From Basidiobolus meristosporus CBS 931.73 (Eukaryota; Basidiobolomycota; Basidiobolomycetes; Basidiobolales; Basidiobolaceae): a stretch of 34,407 nucleotides of DNA. This document shows, in pieces, positions 11,698 through 24,972 of the stretch (positions within the stretch are counted from its first letter, which is position 1; every line of letters starts with the position of its first letter). The notes beneath the pieces are model-generated. The model was not told the origin of the DNA and did no database searches. It saw nothing but the letters and a program-made list of their open reading frames with translations. The position numbers were made by a program, and so were the translations under genes. Location: NCBI GenBank assembly GCA_002104905.1, contig MCFE01000802.1, forward strand, positions 1 through 34,407, given 5' to 3'.

Positions 11698-12390
11698 ATG
11701 TTGGATCTAGCGCGACGGTTTCCTAAAACGACCTCTGCCTCTCCACCTACCCTTTCACTAGCAAACAGCACCAACTACCAGTCCCAGCAAACCGCTCATA
11801 GCGTCAAGCCGTTTGGCGAACTCCAGTTGGACGAAGATGACTGGGAGGAGGACTTTGCGTTTGAGCAGGAGCTCGCGATCCCCAGCTCGCTCCAAAACAC
11901 CCAGGCCTCCTTAAACAAGGACAGACAGAGCTTTCTGCAAGTCACCAGCAAAATCCAAGAGCTGAAGCTGACCCTTCACCAGGTTCAAACCTCATTCGAC
12001 CCACTCATGGAGCCGCAGGACTCAGCTCACCTGTCGACTCCCTTGTCGAGGGATATCCAGCTATCCAAGATTCTCATTGACATGAGTGAAGATTCTTCTT
12101 GCCTGCTGGAGTCGGTCCAACCGGATACCTCTTTCCGGACCCACATCCACCGGTTTCTGTTTTTCTGCGACCTCGCGACCTGGGAAACCCTGGCACACAG
12201 CCCCACCCTCAATCTGGACAACCTATTCTACACCCACTCGGCGTTCCTCAGCTCGACCAAAGATGCCTCGCCAATCGCCAGTATTCAGTGGGTCGATTTG
12301 CTAGCTTCCAAAATCGAGGTGTTGCAGTCTCGTCTGGAAAAATACCTGACCGAGTTGCACTGTGTCTCCCGAATGGCGTCCCACGTCTAG
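11698..12390 (+). CDS. Acidic helical protein of unknown function
   Basis: A single-exon frame of 230 residues starting at the first ATG after a TATA box at 11560. Residues 1-35 are Ser/Thr/Gln-rich and probably disordered. A strongly acidic Trp-containing patch (DEDDWEEDF, about residues 43-51) follows, then a long predicted helix or coiled coil (about 67-100). The rest is Leu-rich and helical and contains two conserved-looking Trp residues. There is no signal peptide and no membrane segment. I do not recognise the family. The acidic-Trp patch resembles short docking motifs in cell-cycle or trafficking adaptors, but that is only a resemblance. A splice-like TTCTAG just before the ATG leaves open an unseen upstream exon. 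Confidence 0.65.
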   Translation: MLDLARRFPKTTSASPPTLSLANSTNYQSQQTAHSVKPFGELQLDEDDWEEDFAFEQELAIPSSLQNTQASLNKDRQSFLQVTSKIQELKLTLHQVQTSFDPLMEPQDSAHLSTPLSRDIQLSKILIDMSEDSSCLLESVQPDTSFRTHIHRFLFFCDLATWETLAHSPTLNLDNLFYTHSAFLSSTKDASPIASIQWVDLLASKIEVLQSRLEKYLTELHCVSRMASHV

Positions 12391-12775
12391 CCTGTTTCGG
12401 GCCATTCTCCCCGTACGCGCGTCGTATGTCCCTTGTGAGCTAACTAACCCGGCTCCTACCCTAACTCCACCACCGAACCCACTAAATTCCCGTGTAAATA
12501 TTTGCCGGTTGCTAACCCCGTCCCAACCATTCCGAATAGACCTTCATTCCTGTTGATATTTGCTGGCTTGACTGTAACTGTACCACTCCATATTCCTAAC
12601 ATCTAACCCCTTGACCGACTTGCAGCGTCGATGTAGATATTCTTTGATAGAGCAGCACCCCCTCCCCTCTAATATACATCTAACCCTGACTGTACCTACA
12701 TACCACACCTAAACCTAAAAGCCCGCTAGACGCGATTCCGTAGCACCGATTTAATCCAATTTAACAGGATGCGCA
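12391..12775. other. Long 3' untranslated or intergenic stretch
   Basis: Pyrimidine-rich sequence (many ACC/CCT steps) between the orphan's stop codon and the first AATAAA. I see no gene. Confidence 0.4.
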
Positions 12776-12781
12776 AATAAA
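12776..12781 (+). terminator. AATAAA polyadenylation signal, probably of the acidic orphan
   Basis: Perfect hexamer 386 nt after the stop codon at 12390. If used, the 3' UTR would be unusually long for this window. Confidence 0.35.
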
Positions 12782-13206
12782 TTGGTTTCTCTGCTAATCA
12801 CACCCAATCCGACGCACTCCCTGGACCATTGCTATCATGAATCCCCATTCCCCCAACGACACGTGACCAAGCCGCAACCTTGGTGGCAGCTATGAGGATG
12901 GGTGAGCAAGCGACTAATTCTGTACTGATGAGCCTCAAGGCCAGACCGATGTTCCCTTCCGGCTCTGTACTGCTACGGGTGGGCTTAGCCCTCTGTGGCA
13001 TTCAACGACACTCGGCTTTTACATCGCCCTGAAGGCCAAGCGGAGATGGGCCCAGTGACGAGCGCACACATATCACATACAAGTCCACCCAAACATCGAC
13101 ACAAGCCGCATCCCGATAATGCGCCTCCAGGCAACGAACTGGTCAAATGATTAGATTATATATTACCGATTAGAATCCTATGATACAATGCTATCTCTTT
13201 CGCAGC
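12782..13206. other. Convergent intergenic spacer
   Basis: About 425 bases separating the 3' ends of the acidic orphan (+) and the tectonin lipase (-). No gene is supported. Confidence 0.4.
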
Positions 13207-16200
13207 CTATGCGGCGATCTCGATTTGTGACTGTTGGCCAGTTACCGGGATGCCGGCGCCGGATGGTCTGGTCTTCCCGGGGAGCCTCCTATCCACCGGT
13301 TGGGGATCAGGGTAGATCGCTGGCTTGTTAATGTCCAGGTCTCCCACAAACGTCGTGTTTTTACTGTCGAGCACGGTCAGCATTTTGGATCTTTTGTAGA
13401 TGACCTTACCGTCCAGGACGAACTCTAGGCCATCAAGTACCCAGGAATCCTTGAATATACCGAACTTCTCGAACTTGATGGCGAAGTGGCGTATCTGATT
13501 GGGCCTGAACACCCCGGCGACGTCGATGAAAAATGAGTCGGTGTCCCCACGCCCGAAGGATTGCCGAAGCAGGGATTCCAGGGGATAGACTCGCACGTAG
13601 TACGATTCTGGCCGGATGTCTCCCAGCTGAAGGCTGACCCGACCCCAGGTCCCCGCACCATCGAAGTGGTACCATGGGGCGAGGGAGTTCTTCCCCGTGA
13701 CAAGGGTTATTTGCATTAGTCTTAGATAGTTAGTGTTGGTGCTGGGGGGAAGCAACTCCTGGAGGAGATTGATGTAATTGAGAATGCGATGTCCCTCCCC
13801 CTTCCGGAGCCTGATGGCCGAAGGGACATGGTTGTAGCCAAGGGTGAACAGATTGACCGGAAGGCTATGTATAATACTTGCATCTCCATGGCAAACGTCA
13901 TCGCTCGGGTCTTGGAAATGATAGCCGCGCATGACAGTCTGAAGCGTGATCCAATACTGCCTAAACTCACTGTTCCCAACTGGCGGCGCTCCGTATGTCA
14001 GACACTGTACGAAATTGGGGCATCTGGGGCCGTAATGCTCCACGACGTAGGTGGTAATATCCAGGGAGCAGAGGATGGCCATAGCGCCCCCGAGGGAATG
14101 TCCCGTGACAAAGATATGCTCGATCTTTTCAGACCCGCCGATTTCCGCGATCAACGTGTCCAGGTTTTCGAAGATCTGGGATTTGAGTGCCGTGTAGTAG
14201 CGAAGGAATCCCCGATGCACTCGGATGTTGCTATACGACTTCTCAGCATAGAAGTCGGTCATCACCAGATCGATGTCGGCAAACACATCCTTCCAAGTCT
14301 TTGTGCCGCGGAAGGTTAGCACGATCGAGTTGGTGTTGCTGGCCAAGAACCCGAACGAGTCCTGAACCCTCCTTCCACCCTTCAGAAAGGCCTTGATGGT
14401 CAACCCCATGCTGTCCAGCCGTTCTTTGATCTTGTCTGGCGTATCATACGCGATGGAAGACAGGTTTGCACACAGTAGCGCGTTTTTTGTGAAATCCTTG
14501 TCCTGGCATGTGTCTGGAGTGGTGAGCGACCTTCTCCATACGCTACCGTCGCTCCCCAACCCCCATATGTTGTTGCTGTTACCTGTGTGTACACTTCTTA
14601 GCTTTCCGCTCTCAGTGGTGAACTTCCCGTTGCCGGCGTAGCGATAGACATCCATAAATGAGTCAGTTCCCCAGATAGCTCCATCGTTTCCAACCGTTAT
14701 GCTGTTCAGTCTGACCCTCGGGACGATTTTCCAGCCGTACTGCGAAGTGTACTGATAGACCTGGTTGTAGACAGTGATGGCCCAGATGTTTTCTGCGTTG
14801 CCAACGGCAATACTTTTTAGATTCCCTTGAACGTTCCTCCAGCTCAGTACCTTCTCTTCGTTTTCGCCTGAATCCATGTAGAATTCCTCTGGTACCACCC
14901 GCTTCCACCCATTTTCTGCTCTTTGCCAAAGATAGCCAGAAAGGTCGAGTCCCCAGATGACACCGTCTGAGCCGACGTTTACGCATTTGAATCCGTGAGA
15001 CTTTCCGTCCTTGACCCAAACGTTGTCCTGAAGTTGGTAGTATGCATCGCCCTCAACATCCACCGCCCAGATATTATTTCTCATTCCAACGGAGATGCAG
15101 GTGAACTGTCCACTGACCGGTTTCCACCACCCACTTCCTTCTGCACCCAAGCTCCAGACGGACTTGTCCTTGGCCAAAGCCCATACCGCGCCATCTCCAC
15201 TTACACTAAGGTCGCGAAATCCGCCAGTTTGGGCCAAGTCTCTTTCAGTACCATCCTCACAGACGCGGAGTGAAATTTTCTCCCATCCCACGTTGCCATT
15301 GAGATGAGATGCCTTCTCTGGCATAGGCAGCAGCCAATTTTCCACCCATGGTTCATCTGCAACTGATGCGTCGATGGTTTTGGAATAGAGCGTATTGAAG
15401 GAATCCACGCCAAACAGCCTCCACCCCTTCTCCGTTTGGACAATTGTGGTGTGGGTTAGCAGGTGATCGATGGAAAGATCCACCTTTTTCCAGCGGAACA
15501 TCGATAAATAGTTCAGGTAAATTTGAGTGGTTCCTTTGTCAGACTCCTGAATGTTTACTATCATCGGGTGTCCTGAGAAATGCAGCATGAGCTGCGTGAG
15601 TTGGCCCATGTTAACATCACCCTTCAGGATTCTCCTCGCCTTCCCCGTCTCAAAGTTCAAGGATAAGACATTACTGTTAGCGTCAAACACTAGTAGTCTT
15701 CCCTCCCCGATTTCTATGGGGAAATCAAGATATCTGTTAGTATTAATGGACAGATTATGTAGGACAGTGTATGTCGTGCTACCTGATGGCATGAAATTAT
15801 TCACGATCCCCGAGAATTTCCTATTTGCAAACTGCTGAACAGACATCACTCCAAATGGATTGTCGAGTTTAAGCTTCAATACGCTCCCATCCTCGGTCAT
15901 CCCGAACACTGCATCATCTTGTCCATGCAGCATACGAAGGCGCTTGGGCGGGCTAGGATCCATCGGGACCTCCCGCCATTCAGCGATGTTTTTCTCCTCA
16001 GTGGCCCCCAAAGTAATGATGTATACTTTCTCGTTGGTGCCCAGGGCGTACAGGGTGTTTCTATTGACAGCAATGGAGCATAGCGTAGTTGGGGGAACTC
16101 GTGGCCACGATTTGTTCCATACAGGTTCTGACTCAGAAGTGAAGTCCAAGCACCAGAGATCACTGTTCTCAGTAAGTAGTATTAGATGGCGACTCCAGTG

Positions 16201-17052
16201 CAGCATCATAGGCAGTCGACTGCAACGTGGGTTAGTATTGGCTCCGCTAGAATGCAGTGATTTCTAACTTACGGTGGATAGACGAAGTTGTTTTTAGACT
16301 CCTTTGGGAACGGCAGATCTAAACTGGGAAATAATCAGCATATTGTGGTGACGGTTTACGTTTCACCTATCTCCACTTCGCATGCACAAATAATCAAATG
16401 CCACCTACCGGATTCTGCGTGGCTTATTTTGAACGGATTTCTTCAAACGAGACCACTTTCGAAGAAAGCGACGAATAAGTCTCAGGCACGTACGCTTGAT
16501 CTTCGGCTTGACTTCGACTAGAGAATCCAGAGTAGACTCGGCATTTTTGTCGTCGGAAATGTGCGTGGGCTCCCCCTCCTCTTCTGGTTCGTTTCCTGGC
16601 GATAGCTTCAGATAAGCATCAACCCATAGCCCAGCCGCAAGTGGATCATCAAAATGGAGTTGAAACTGACGTTTCCGGCTCTGAATATGTAGAGTACTCC
16701 CTGGTGTATCCGATGGCTGGATGAGTTCGAATCTTTGCACGTTGTTGCAGCTAATGATTTTTGGGTTCTCCAACTTTTCGGGGCTTTGGCAGATGAACAG
16801 CGTACGCGAGTCCATATTGACAGAGTTGTAGAACTCATAAATATCCTCCAGATCACACTGTGCCGCTCCGATGGCATGCCGTGTGAGCATCACCTGGGTA
16901 TCCTCGATACTAAGCGGGTGCTCATAAAGTATAAGGTAGCAGGGAATCTGGTCTTGAGTAGCATGGCCTTCGTATAAAATCAAGTGACTTGATGGTGTTT
17001 TTTGTGTGGGTGGCGGATTATCAAGCCTGTTGGCTCGCCGTAAAACAACCAT
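13207..17052 (-). CDS. Tectonin-repeat class 3 lipase with PH-like and PLAT-like regions
   Basis: Exons 17052-16409, 16323-16273 and 16219-13207 join in phase to 1235 residues. Order: N-terminal region with a PH-like fold pattern (about 100-170, ending in a conserved-type Trp near a helix); basic linker; beta-propeller sequence with at least five clear tectonin-type repeats (about 565-795, core form SVG-nDG-IWG-d-sG-v) and weaker ones from about 235; class 3 lipase domain (about 800-1070) with the elbow GHSLGGA and nucleophile Ser940; a PLAT/LH2-like beta domain (about 1085-1200). No signal peptide or membrane segment is visible, so it is probably cytosolic and membrane-recruited. The likely activity is acyl-ester hydrolysis of glycerolipids. 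Catalytic Asp and His candidates follow in DPSDDV and HRILNY. The propeller plus PH combination recalls animal TECPR1, which binds damaged or autophagic membranes; a similar recruitment role is inference. Confidence 0.88.
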
Positions 17053-17172
17053 TAGTAGCTGGGGTTCGAGTCAGTTGGAGTTACTTCAGTGTAATGAAAT
17101 GGCTAAACGGTAGCTTTCGAATAGACGGCAAAGCAGGAAAAAAGCGATAAGCCCCCACTGGGTAACCGAAGG

Positions 17173-17182
17173 TATTTATATA
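17173..17182 (-). promoter_or_regulatory. TATA box of the tectonin lipase gene
   Basis: On the minus strand this reads TATATAAATA, 120 nt before the ATG at 17052. The position supports that start codon. Confidence 0.55.
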
Positions 17183-18067
17183 ACACTACGGCTCAGAGTG
17201 GTATTCGTTTGTCCACGATTGTACGCATATTGTGACGCCTCATTCAGAAAACTGGATCTTTGATTGGGATTTCAGAAAATCCCTTGAAGATTTCAGTGGA
17301 AACTCAAGGATGGATAAGCGGTCATGCCCCCAAACACCAAACTCCATTGGTGTTCTGCCTAAAGTGTCCGTGTAACCATTTCATGATGAGTTCGCACCAA
17401 CCCGGTATCTGGGCTTATATTGCAACTTTAATTCGCAAGAGCAAACAGATCCACTGAAACCAAAGTTAGTTGTGATGCATGAGGTAAGAAACAGTTAAAG
17501 TGATGGCAAAATATGGATACATACTCCAAATGGCAGTCATCATCATATCCAATAAAGCTAATATCTTAAGCCCGCCTTGCTATGGGTTGGTAGTGGATCA
17601 ATAGAATATAATCTCAGCTTGTGACTCCGCTAACGGTGGCACAGTCTCTCATATGGACATAACTGTTCATCATAAATAAATTGTCTATAGCGATTAGTTA
17701 CACCGTTGTTATTGTAAGGGAAACGCTGTGTCAGGGAGGAGCTTTCATGGCTTTTGGAGCAGTACGAACCTACAGCTGTAATCAGTCAATTTTAGCATGC
17801 CTTGATCGAAGAGCTGCAGATACTTTGTATGATTCAAGCTATGACAGGTACATAGCTGGAATCCCAGACAAATGACTTCCCAATCAACCGAGCTATTCGT
17901 AGTTGCCAGCTACTCCGCATCCAACAAATGCCGCTGCAATCAGCCCTTCCGAATCCCTTTAATTTAATAGAAATAGGCATTCCGAGATGTGGATGTCCCA
18001 CCATCTCAAATGCCTAAGTACTGCGTCTCCAGGACTTTTGATTTGCTCCATTCGTCTTGATGGATCA
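17183..18067. other. Divergent intergenic region between lipase and MutL genes
   Basis: About 0.9 kb, AT-richer than the genes, with no supported gene. It must carry upstream control sequences for both divergent genes. Confidence 0.45.
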
Positions 18068-18073
18068 TATAAA
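18068..18073 (+). promoter_or_regulatory. TATA box (TATAAA) of the MutL homologue gene
   Basis: TATAAA lies 120 nt before the ATG at 18193, the same spacing as for the divergent lipase gene. Confidence 0.5.
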
Positions 18074-18108
18074 GGCGAGTGGAAGGCATGATAAATGATG
18101 GACGAGAT

Positions 18109-18114
18109 CACGTG
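18109..18114. promoter_or_regulatory. E-box CACGTG
   Basis: A perfect palindromic E-box lies 79 nt before the MutL start codon. bHLH regulators bind this hexamer; chance occurrence is possible. Confidence 0.3.
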
Positions 18115-18192
18115 GCGAACGATTTAATTCAATCCGAGCGAAGTTCGCGCGTTGTATTCTGTCGAATTCTTAATGTATCAGTGCTGTAAAGA

Positions 18193-21100
18193 ATGATCCA
18201 GCCATTAGAAAAGGAAACAGTCAGAAAAATAAGTTCAGGGCAGGTGATCATCGAGGTCGACAATGTAGTCAAGGAGCTTTTTGAGTAGGTATCTTCCTCC
18301 ATTACAGCCTGTTTCAACTGGTTTCCCCGGCTTACTCATTGGCTGATTCTTTCTTTTCCAACAAGAAACGCCTTAGATGCCAAGGCGACCTCAATCACCG
18401 TCCGACTTGTCGATGGAGGTCTCACCTCAATCTCGGTATACGTTCAGAAGTAGATTGCTCATTCTTTGTCTAATTTGCTAATAGACCGTTTGAAGGTCAA
18501 GGATAACGGTCAGGGTATACCAATCTCGGATCGTCCTAATATGGCTAAACGTTATTATACTTCCAAAATTGAGAAATTTGAAGACTTGGATTCGGTTTCT
18601 TCGTATGGGTTTCGAGGTTGGTATTGCATTCCTGTTGAGCTTGAACAGAGCTTCTAAAATCGCTTGTTTATTAAGGCGAGGCCTTAAACTCCATATGTGC
18701 TGCTTGTCAGCTTGTTCAGATCACAACGAAAACGCCGGAAGACCCGACAGCCATCATATACGATTTAGATAAAACTGGTGCAATCGTGAGGTTTTCCTTT
18801 CTATGCATCTATCAATAGCGTTTTCGGCAATGTTAACCATATTGTTCCGCTTTCCAGTTCGAAATCTGTTGGAGGAGAGCAAGGAACAACAGTCAACGCT
18901 CTTAAACTCTTTCAATACTTTCCTGTCAGAAGACAGGTACAAAATTAGAGCTAGAGAATGTGCTCGGATACGATTACTCATGATACTTTTCTGGCCGTCA
19001 GGTTGCTCAAAAGACCGTGAACAATGCCATTAAGCGGATCATGGACTGCCTCATGTCGTATGCTTTGATTCACCCCACCATCAGACTATCGTTTAAGAAT
19101 ACCGAAGTGAGTACCAAGAAACGAGGACCAAACAAAAAAGAGTGGATCAAAATCAGCACCAAACATATCATGGAATCGATCACGGCTGTTTTTGGCAAAG
19201 AGCTCACCTCACAGCTTCTCCACAAAACTGAAGCCATCTGTGATTCAAACAATGATGCAACCGGGGTCACTTTGGAGGTTGTTCTGCCTAAGCGGGATTC
19301 AGGTGTCGTGTCGTATGGCTATCTCAGGCGACGGACAGTTCACTGATCTTTCGTATCCTAATAGATTCAGCGATTGTGTGCAAGGGTGATAGATCGTTCT
19401 TCTATATTAATGAGAGGCCTGTTTCAGCTAACAAAGGGGAGATGAAGCAGATCCTCGGAAAGATTCGGGACAAGTACAACAGTATCTCACAAGAGGATGC
19501 CGGTAAGTAAGAGGGAGGTGTTATGCTTGTCTTTCCATGGCCACATCGTATTTATGCCACTGAACATCAGGGACCAAAAAGTCTCCATTCGTGCTGTTCC
19601 ACATCAGGCTACCGTTGGGAAGTTTCGATGGTAGTGTATATTTCCCATCTCATTCTGGCTTCAACTTAATTAATGCATGCATCCTTTAAAGTGAATGTGG
19701 AACCAAGCAAAAATGTTGTGTTGCTTCATCGGCCGGAGGCAATATTTCAAATTGTCGACGATTTTCTTGACGAGTTTTATGCCGAAAGCGCCCCTATTCC
19801 ACCACAAACGATCGCAAATGAGGGCGCTTCGACCCCAGCTTCACCAGAGTAGGTGGCAGATCCCAAGATTTTGTTGGGTTTGTACTAACCTTTCCGCATA
19901 GAGCGCAACGACAACAGCCCGAGCAAGTCACAAATGAGCATACATTGCGGCGTGAGGAAGAAGCGGGTATCTCTCGCATAGAAGAGCTGCCTCAGGGAGC
20001 TGACCCAGAACCGCATTCAAACATAGTTTCAGCAGACACAGAATCAACGCCTGCTGCGGCACAACCTATGCCGAACAATGAGGACGGGGTCCAGTTGAGA
20101 GGAATATTCAACGATAACCGCGATACTTCAGATGATAAGTTGAGCTTTTTACCCACCAAGCTGATTGCTCGTGAGGATTGGAGTAAAGGCCATGTGGAGG
20201 GTCTAAATAATCCAGTTCTTGTCTGTAGCGCAAATGCCGGATTAGAGAATGATGAAAAGGAATTGGCCGAAGTTTCACGCAACCGCAGAGCTGGAGATTC
20301 TCTTTCCAGACCATCTCTTCGCCTTGGTCATTCTAACGACTCGAACACTTCTAAAATATATAACCATCCTATAGCTGGCCCATCAAGAGCCTTCGATGAT
20401 TCATCCAAATCATTGGACAACGCTTTGACCGGTGTGGAGTTTGAATCGAATCCCTTTGTATCACATTACTCTTCGAACAGAGTATCAGCCTCCTCTCCAT
20501 TTACATTAAAGCTAAACTCCAGTGCAGATAATGAGCCAGACCTGGACGAGGAGTTCTCGCCTGAGCGACTGAAAACCTCGTCTGTTACTTTCAATGACGA
20601 TCTCAACCGCACCAGTGCCGATGGCCCTCAGTCTAGCCCAAAGTTTACGCCGTCGTCACGGCATTATCCTATATTCGACCCGGAGCATAGGAGGAGTCGA
20701 ATGGAGGCAGAGCAGGCATATCCCAGTGATGATGATGATGATGAGTCCTATTCCGTAAAGCGAAAGAGTGTTGTTACTACCACATTAACCCCTACAAAAC
20801 GGCATCGAGCCAAGCTGAACCCATTCGAACGGCTAATGGATGCCAATCAGCTTACTCTTCACGAACTACTCAAATCGCCAAGCTCTTGCAAGATGGTAAG
20901 TCGTAAACGAGCACTCGGAATGGTCGACACCCTTCATGAAGAGCTCTCGCACACCTTCAATTTATCGGCTACCGGTCGGAAGTACCGTACCATTAGAAAA
21001 AGATGGGAGAAGAAAGCAAGTGCTCGAGATGAGAACGACCTACTCCCGCAGCCTCTTTATCGCTTTATTGGGAACGTCGACAAATTCTGGGTTATCAAGA

Positions 21101-21808
21101 ACGAGAACGATCTGCTGATTGTGGATCCCATCAGGTATTTCATATTCACCTGACGCTATGAGCATCACCGACTCTAACACTGATAGCTCACAGGTCCCAA
21201 TATCCCTACCTACACACGAAGCTGATGGAAAGCTATGAGTTCGCTCTGGCGCCTCTCGAATCTCCCATCCTTGTCTCACCAAAGTAGGTTTACTTGCCAG
21301 ACTCGCCTAGGAGGAGTGTATTAACCTTTCTATAGCTCTATCGGAGGGCTTGTGAATCTCAATTTTCTCAGCAAGCTCCCTTCAACCGAGGAAGGATTTC
21401 GCTATACCATTCAAGACCGTCGGGTGTTGGCCAATGGATTCGAGCTTTGTTTGACCAAAGGTAGGGCTCATTTCAGAATTCCTGCTGAAGCAGTGCCCAC
21501 TGACCTTTAGATGGCTAGGTCCTGCGAACAAGACTCCGCTCCTCGAAGTGACCGCCATGGCCACGCAGCTACCCACCCTCGGCATTTCAGATTTGTCCGA
21601 GTTGATCTCACTCTTGGTTGAGCACAAGTCCAGCCAAGACCTGACGAAAACTCGCATCGCGAAGGCGGTGGCGTTCTTCGAAGAGGAAAGCAACCGGCTG
21701 GCCAAACTCAGCCTTCAAAACGAACACATCCAGGAAATAGTCAATGAGATTTTCCCCATCGATGATCCATCACAAGAGATCACGAAGGTCATTTGGTCAA
21801 TGAAATAA
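18193..21808 (+). CDS. MutL homologue of the human PMS1/yeast Mlh2 type, 13 exons
   Basis: Exons: 18193-18284, 18366-18435, 18496-18616, 18676-18790, 18858-18936, 19002-19302, 19365-19502, 19571-19630, 19692-19848, 19902-21134, 21194-21283, 21336-21460, 21519-21808. They join without a phase break to 956 residues. The N-terminus is a GHKL ATPase with all MutL motifs: ELFENALDA (28-36), DNGQGI (57 on), YGFRGEA (91-97) and GTTVNALKLF (142 on). A transducer domain follows (FFYINERPV, then DVNVEPSK). The middle is a long acidic/Ser-rich linker with an Asp run and a basic KRHRAK segment that could be a nuclear signal. The C-terminal dimerisation region lacks the DQHA-x2-E-x4-E endonuclease motif and the terminal Cys/His metal site of PMS2/Pms1, which points to the non-nucleolytic PMS1/Mlh2 group. 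It should pair with Mlh1 and assist mismatch repair in the nucleus. Confidence 0.92.
20728..20742 (+). repeat. GAT trinucleotide run (Asp repeat) in the MutL linker
   Basis: A short imperfect run of GAT codons encodes an Asp stretch in the disordered linker. It may be length-variable between strains. Confidence 0.6.
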
Positions 21809-21890
21809 GCCCCAGAGCTACACGGCTCATTTGTATATCGTAGAGTGGCGGCTGATCTTTCTGATGGTGGTTGCCTCCATTGTTGCCTCC

Positions 21891-21896
21891 AATAAA
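21891..21896 (+). terminator. AATAAA polyadenylation signal of the MutL homologue gene
   Basis: Perfect hexamer 83 nt after the stop codon. It lies in the 416-nt spacer shared with the convergent TGT gene, which I read as otherwise non-coding. Confidence 0.5.
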
Positions 21897-22224
21897 GAGC
21901 CAGGCTGTTTAATAGACCTGTGGTGTAATCTATATTGCTTAACTGCTTTCCCCCAGGTTTTTACTCGACACCCTAGTTGTGGAAATGTTGGATATGAGGG
22001 CTTTTTTGTCCATGGGATAAGAGTCTGGTCTGCGATAACGGATGCCAGAGATCTGACACGGACGCATGTATTTGACACACCCATGCTGTCTGGCTTCATC
22101 ACTCAGCGCATTGCACACCCAAGTTCGAATGGGAACACATCATGATGTCAGCTTGTCTTGGGTGGGCAGAGAAGGTAAACCAAGCAGTATGATAATAAAT
22201 TAAACCTTTAATTCAAAAGTCCAT

Positions 22225-23724
<1,500 letters not shown>

Positions 23725-24972
23725 GGTTTTGAAGCTTCTTTCTCGCCGCTAAATAACCGAACTTGCGGAGAACTAGCTACCGACTGGCCTGACCTGAGCA
23801 CAACTACGGTGGGGGGGATCAAACTTTGACGAGCAAATTTTCACTCGCAAGATCCTTTTTTTCCGCATCGACCATAAGATCTGCGTACATGCATACGTTA
23901 GAAAAATCTACAAAACCGGCGATGATCATTCGCATAGAATGGGCAAAAAATAGCCATCCATGGCGGTGATCGATCCCCCAAGCATCCATTGGCTGGGTTC
24001 AAGAAAAGCCAACCACAGCCTCCCTTGAGAATTCCGTGTCAAGTTGGGAATTCTGCGACGATTTCTGCAGCACTGGCTGGGTTGCTTGCTTGAACAGCCT
24101 AATGAATAGCAGATGGTATTTGGTGGTATCGACCACACCGCTATAATGCTCCCCTTCTGTATCGGATTCAGCAGCTACTGCAGACGGAGATATCTTCTCG
24201 GTGCTACGAAGGACAGAGAGTTGCTACTGGATGTGCTTCAGCCGGCCACCACCTTCACCGGCCATGGCACAACAACCAGGATCCCTACGCACATCCAATG
24301 CCCGGTTTGTATACGGATTGTCCGGCTAATGCTGAATCAATCAATGGTCACAGCATCAAACTCCGATGTGCGCTAGGTGATAGAAACTTCTGTTTCTCGT
24401 AACCAGTACCTGCTTGTAGCAAGATCATGGAAGACAAAACCCTGAGGGTTTAAGGGAAAAATCGATTAGAGGAGGTGGTTTCATATTGATGTTGCATCCG
24501 TTTCTGAGAATCTAGATTGACATTTATAAATTTGAACCAATACAGCACTGCTCCAGCCACGCAGGGGCCGAAGTCTCGCGTTCCCTTGGAATGCGCTCGT
24601 GGTGGCAACAGGTGAGATGAGTTGGCGTCCAAGCACATCTCCCTGGTAACCCAGTGCGCGACAGGGACGGCCTGTTGGCTGGAAAATAGATAGGAGATGC
24701 TCGATTCACGTGGGATTCCGTATTTTTTACATAGCTGATAGAGAATTACAGGGGGAAGCCGGGAAATAAACACATAACGAACTGGCTGGTTTAGGTGGAT
24801 TTTGGTGTATGAACATCACTTTCAGATTAAATTGCAAATTATATCTGACAGTATTAGGGCGGCCCTGCACTTTGAACAGAGCCTTGGGAATTGGGTGGGT
24901 GGTGGTAGATGTTAGGCGGCTGAAATGAAAGTGATGCTCAGTCTATTCAAAATGGCGCAAAAGCAAGTGGAT
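23725..24972. other. Intergenic region between TGT and coiled-coil genes
   Basis: About 1.25 kb. A 107-codon minus-strand frame at 24450-24773 has no motif or splice support. I see no tRNA, repeat or transposon signature; CpG is normal. Confidence 0.45.

Noticed and set aside
13789-14319. 176-codon plus-strand frame opposite the lipase domain
   Set aside because: Antisense shadow of the lipase exon; it lacks a motif, and the minus-strand frame has the catalytic elbow.
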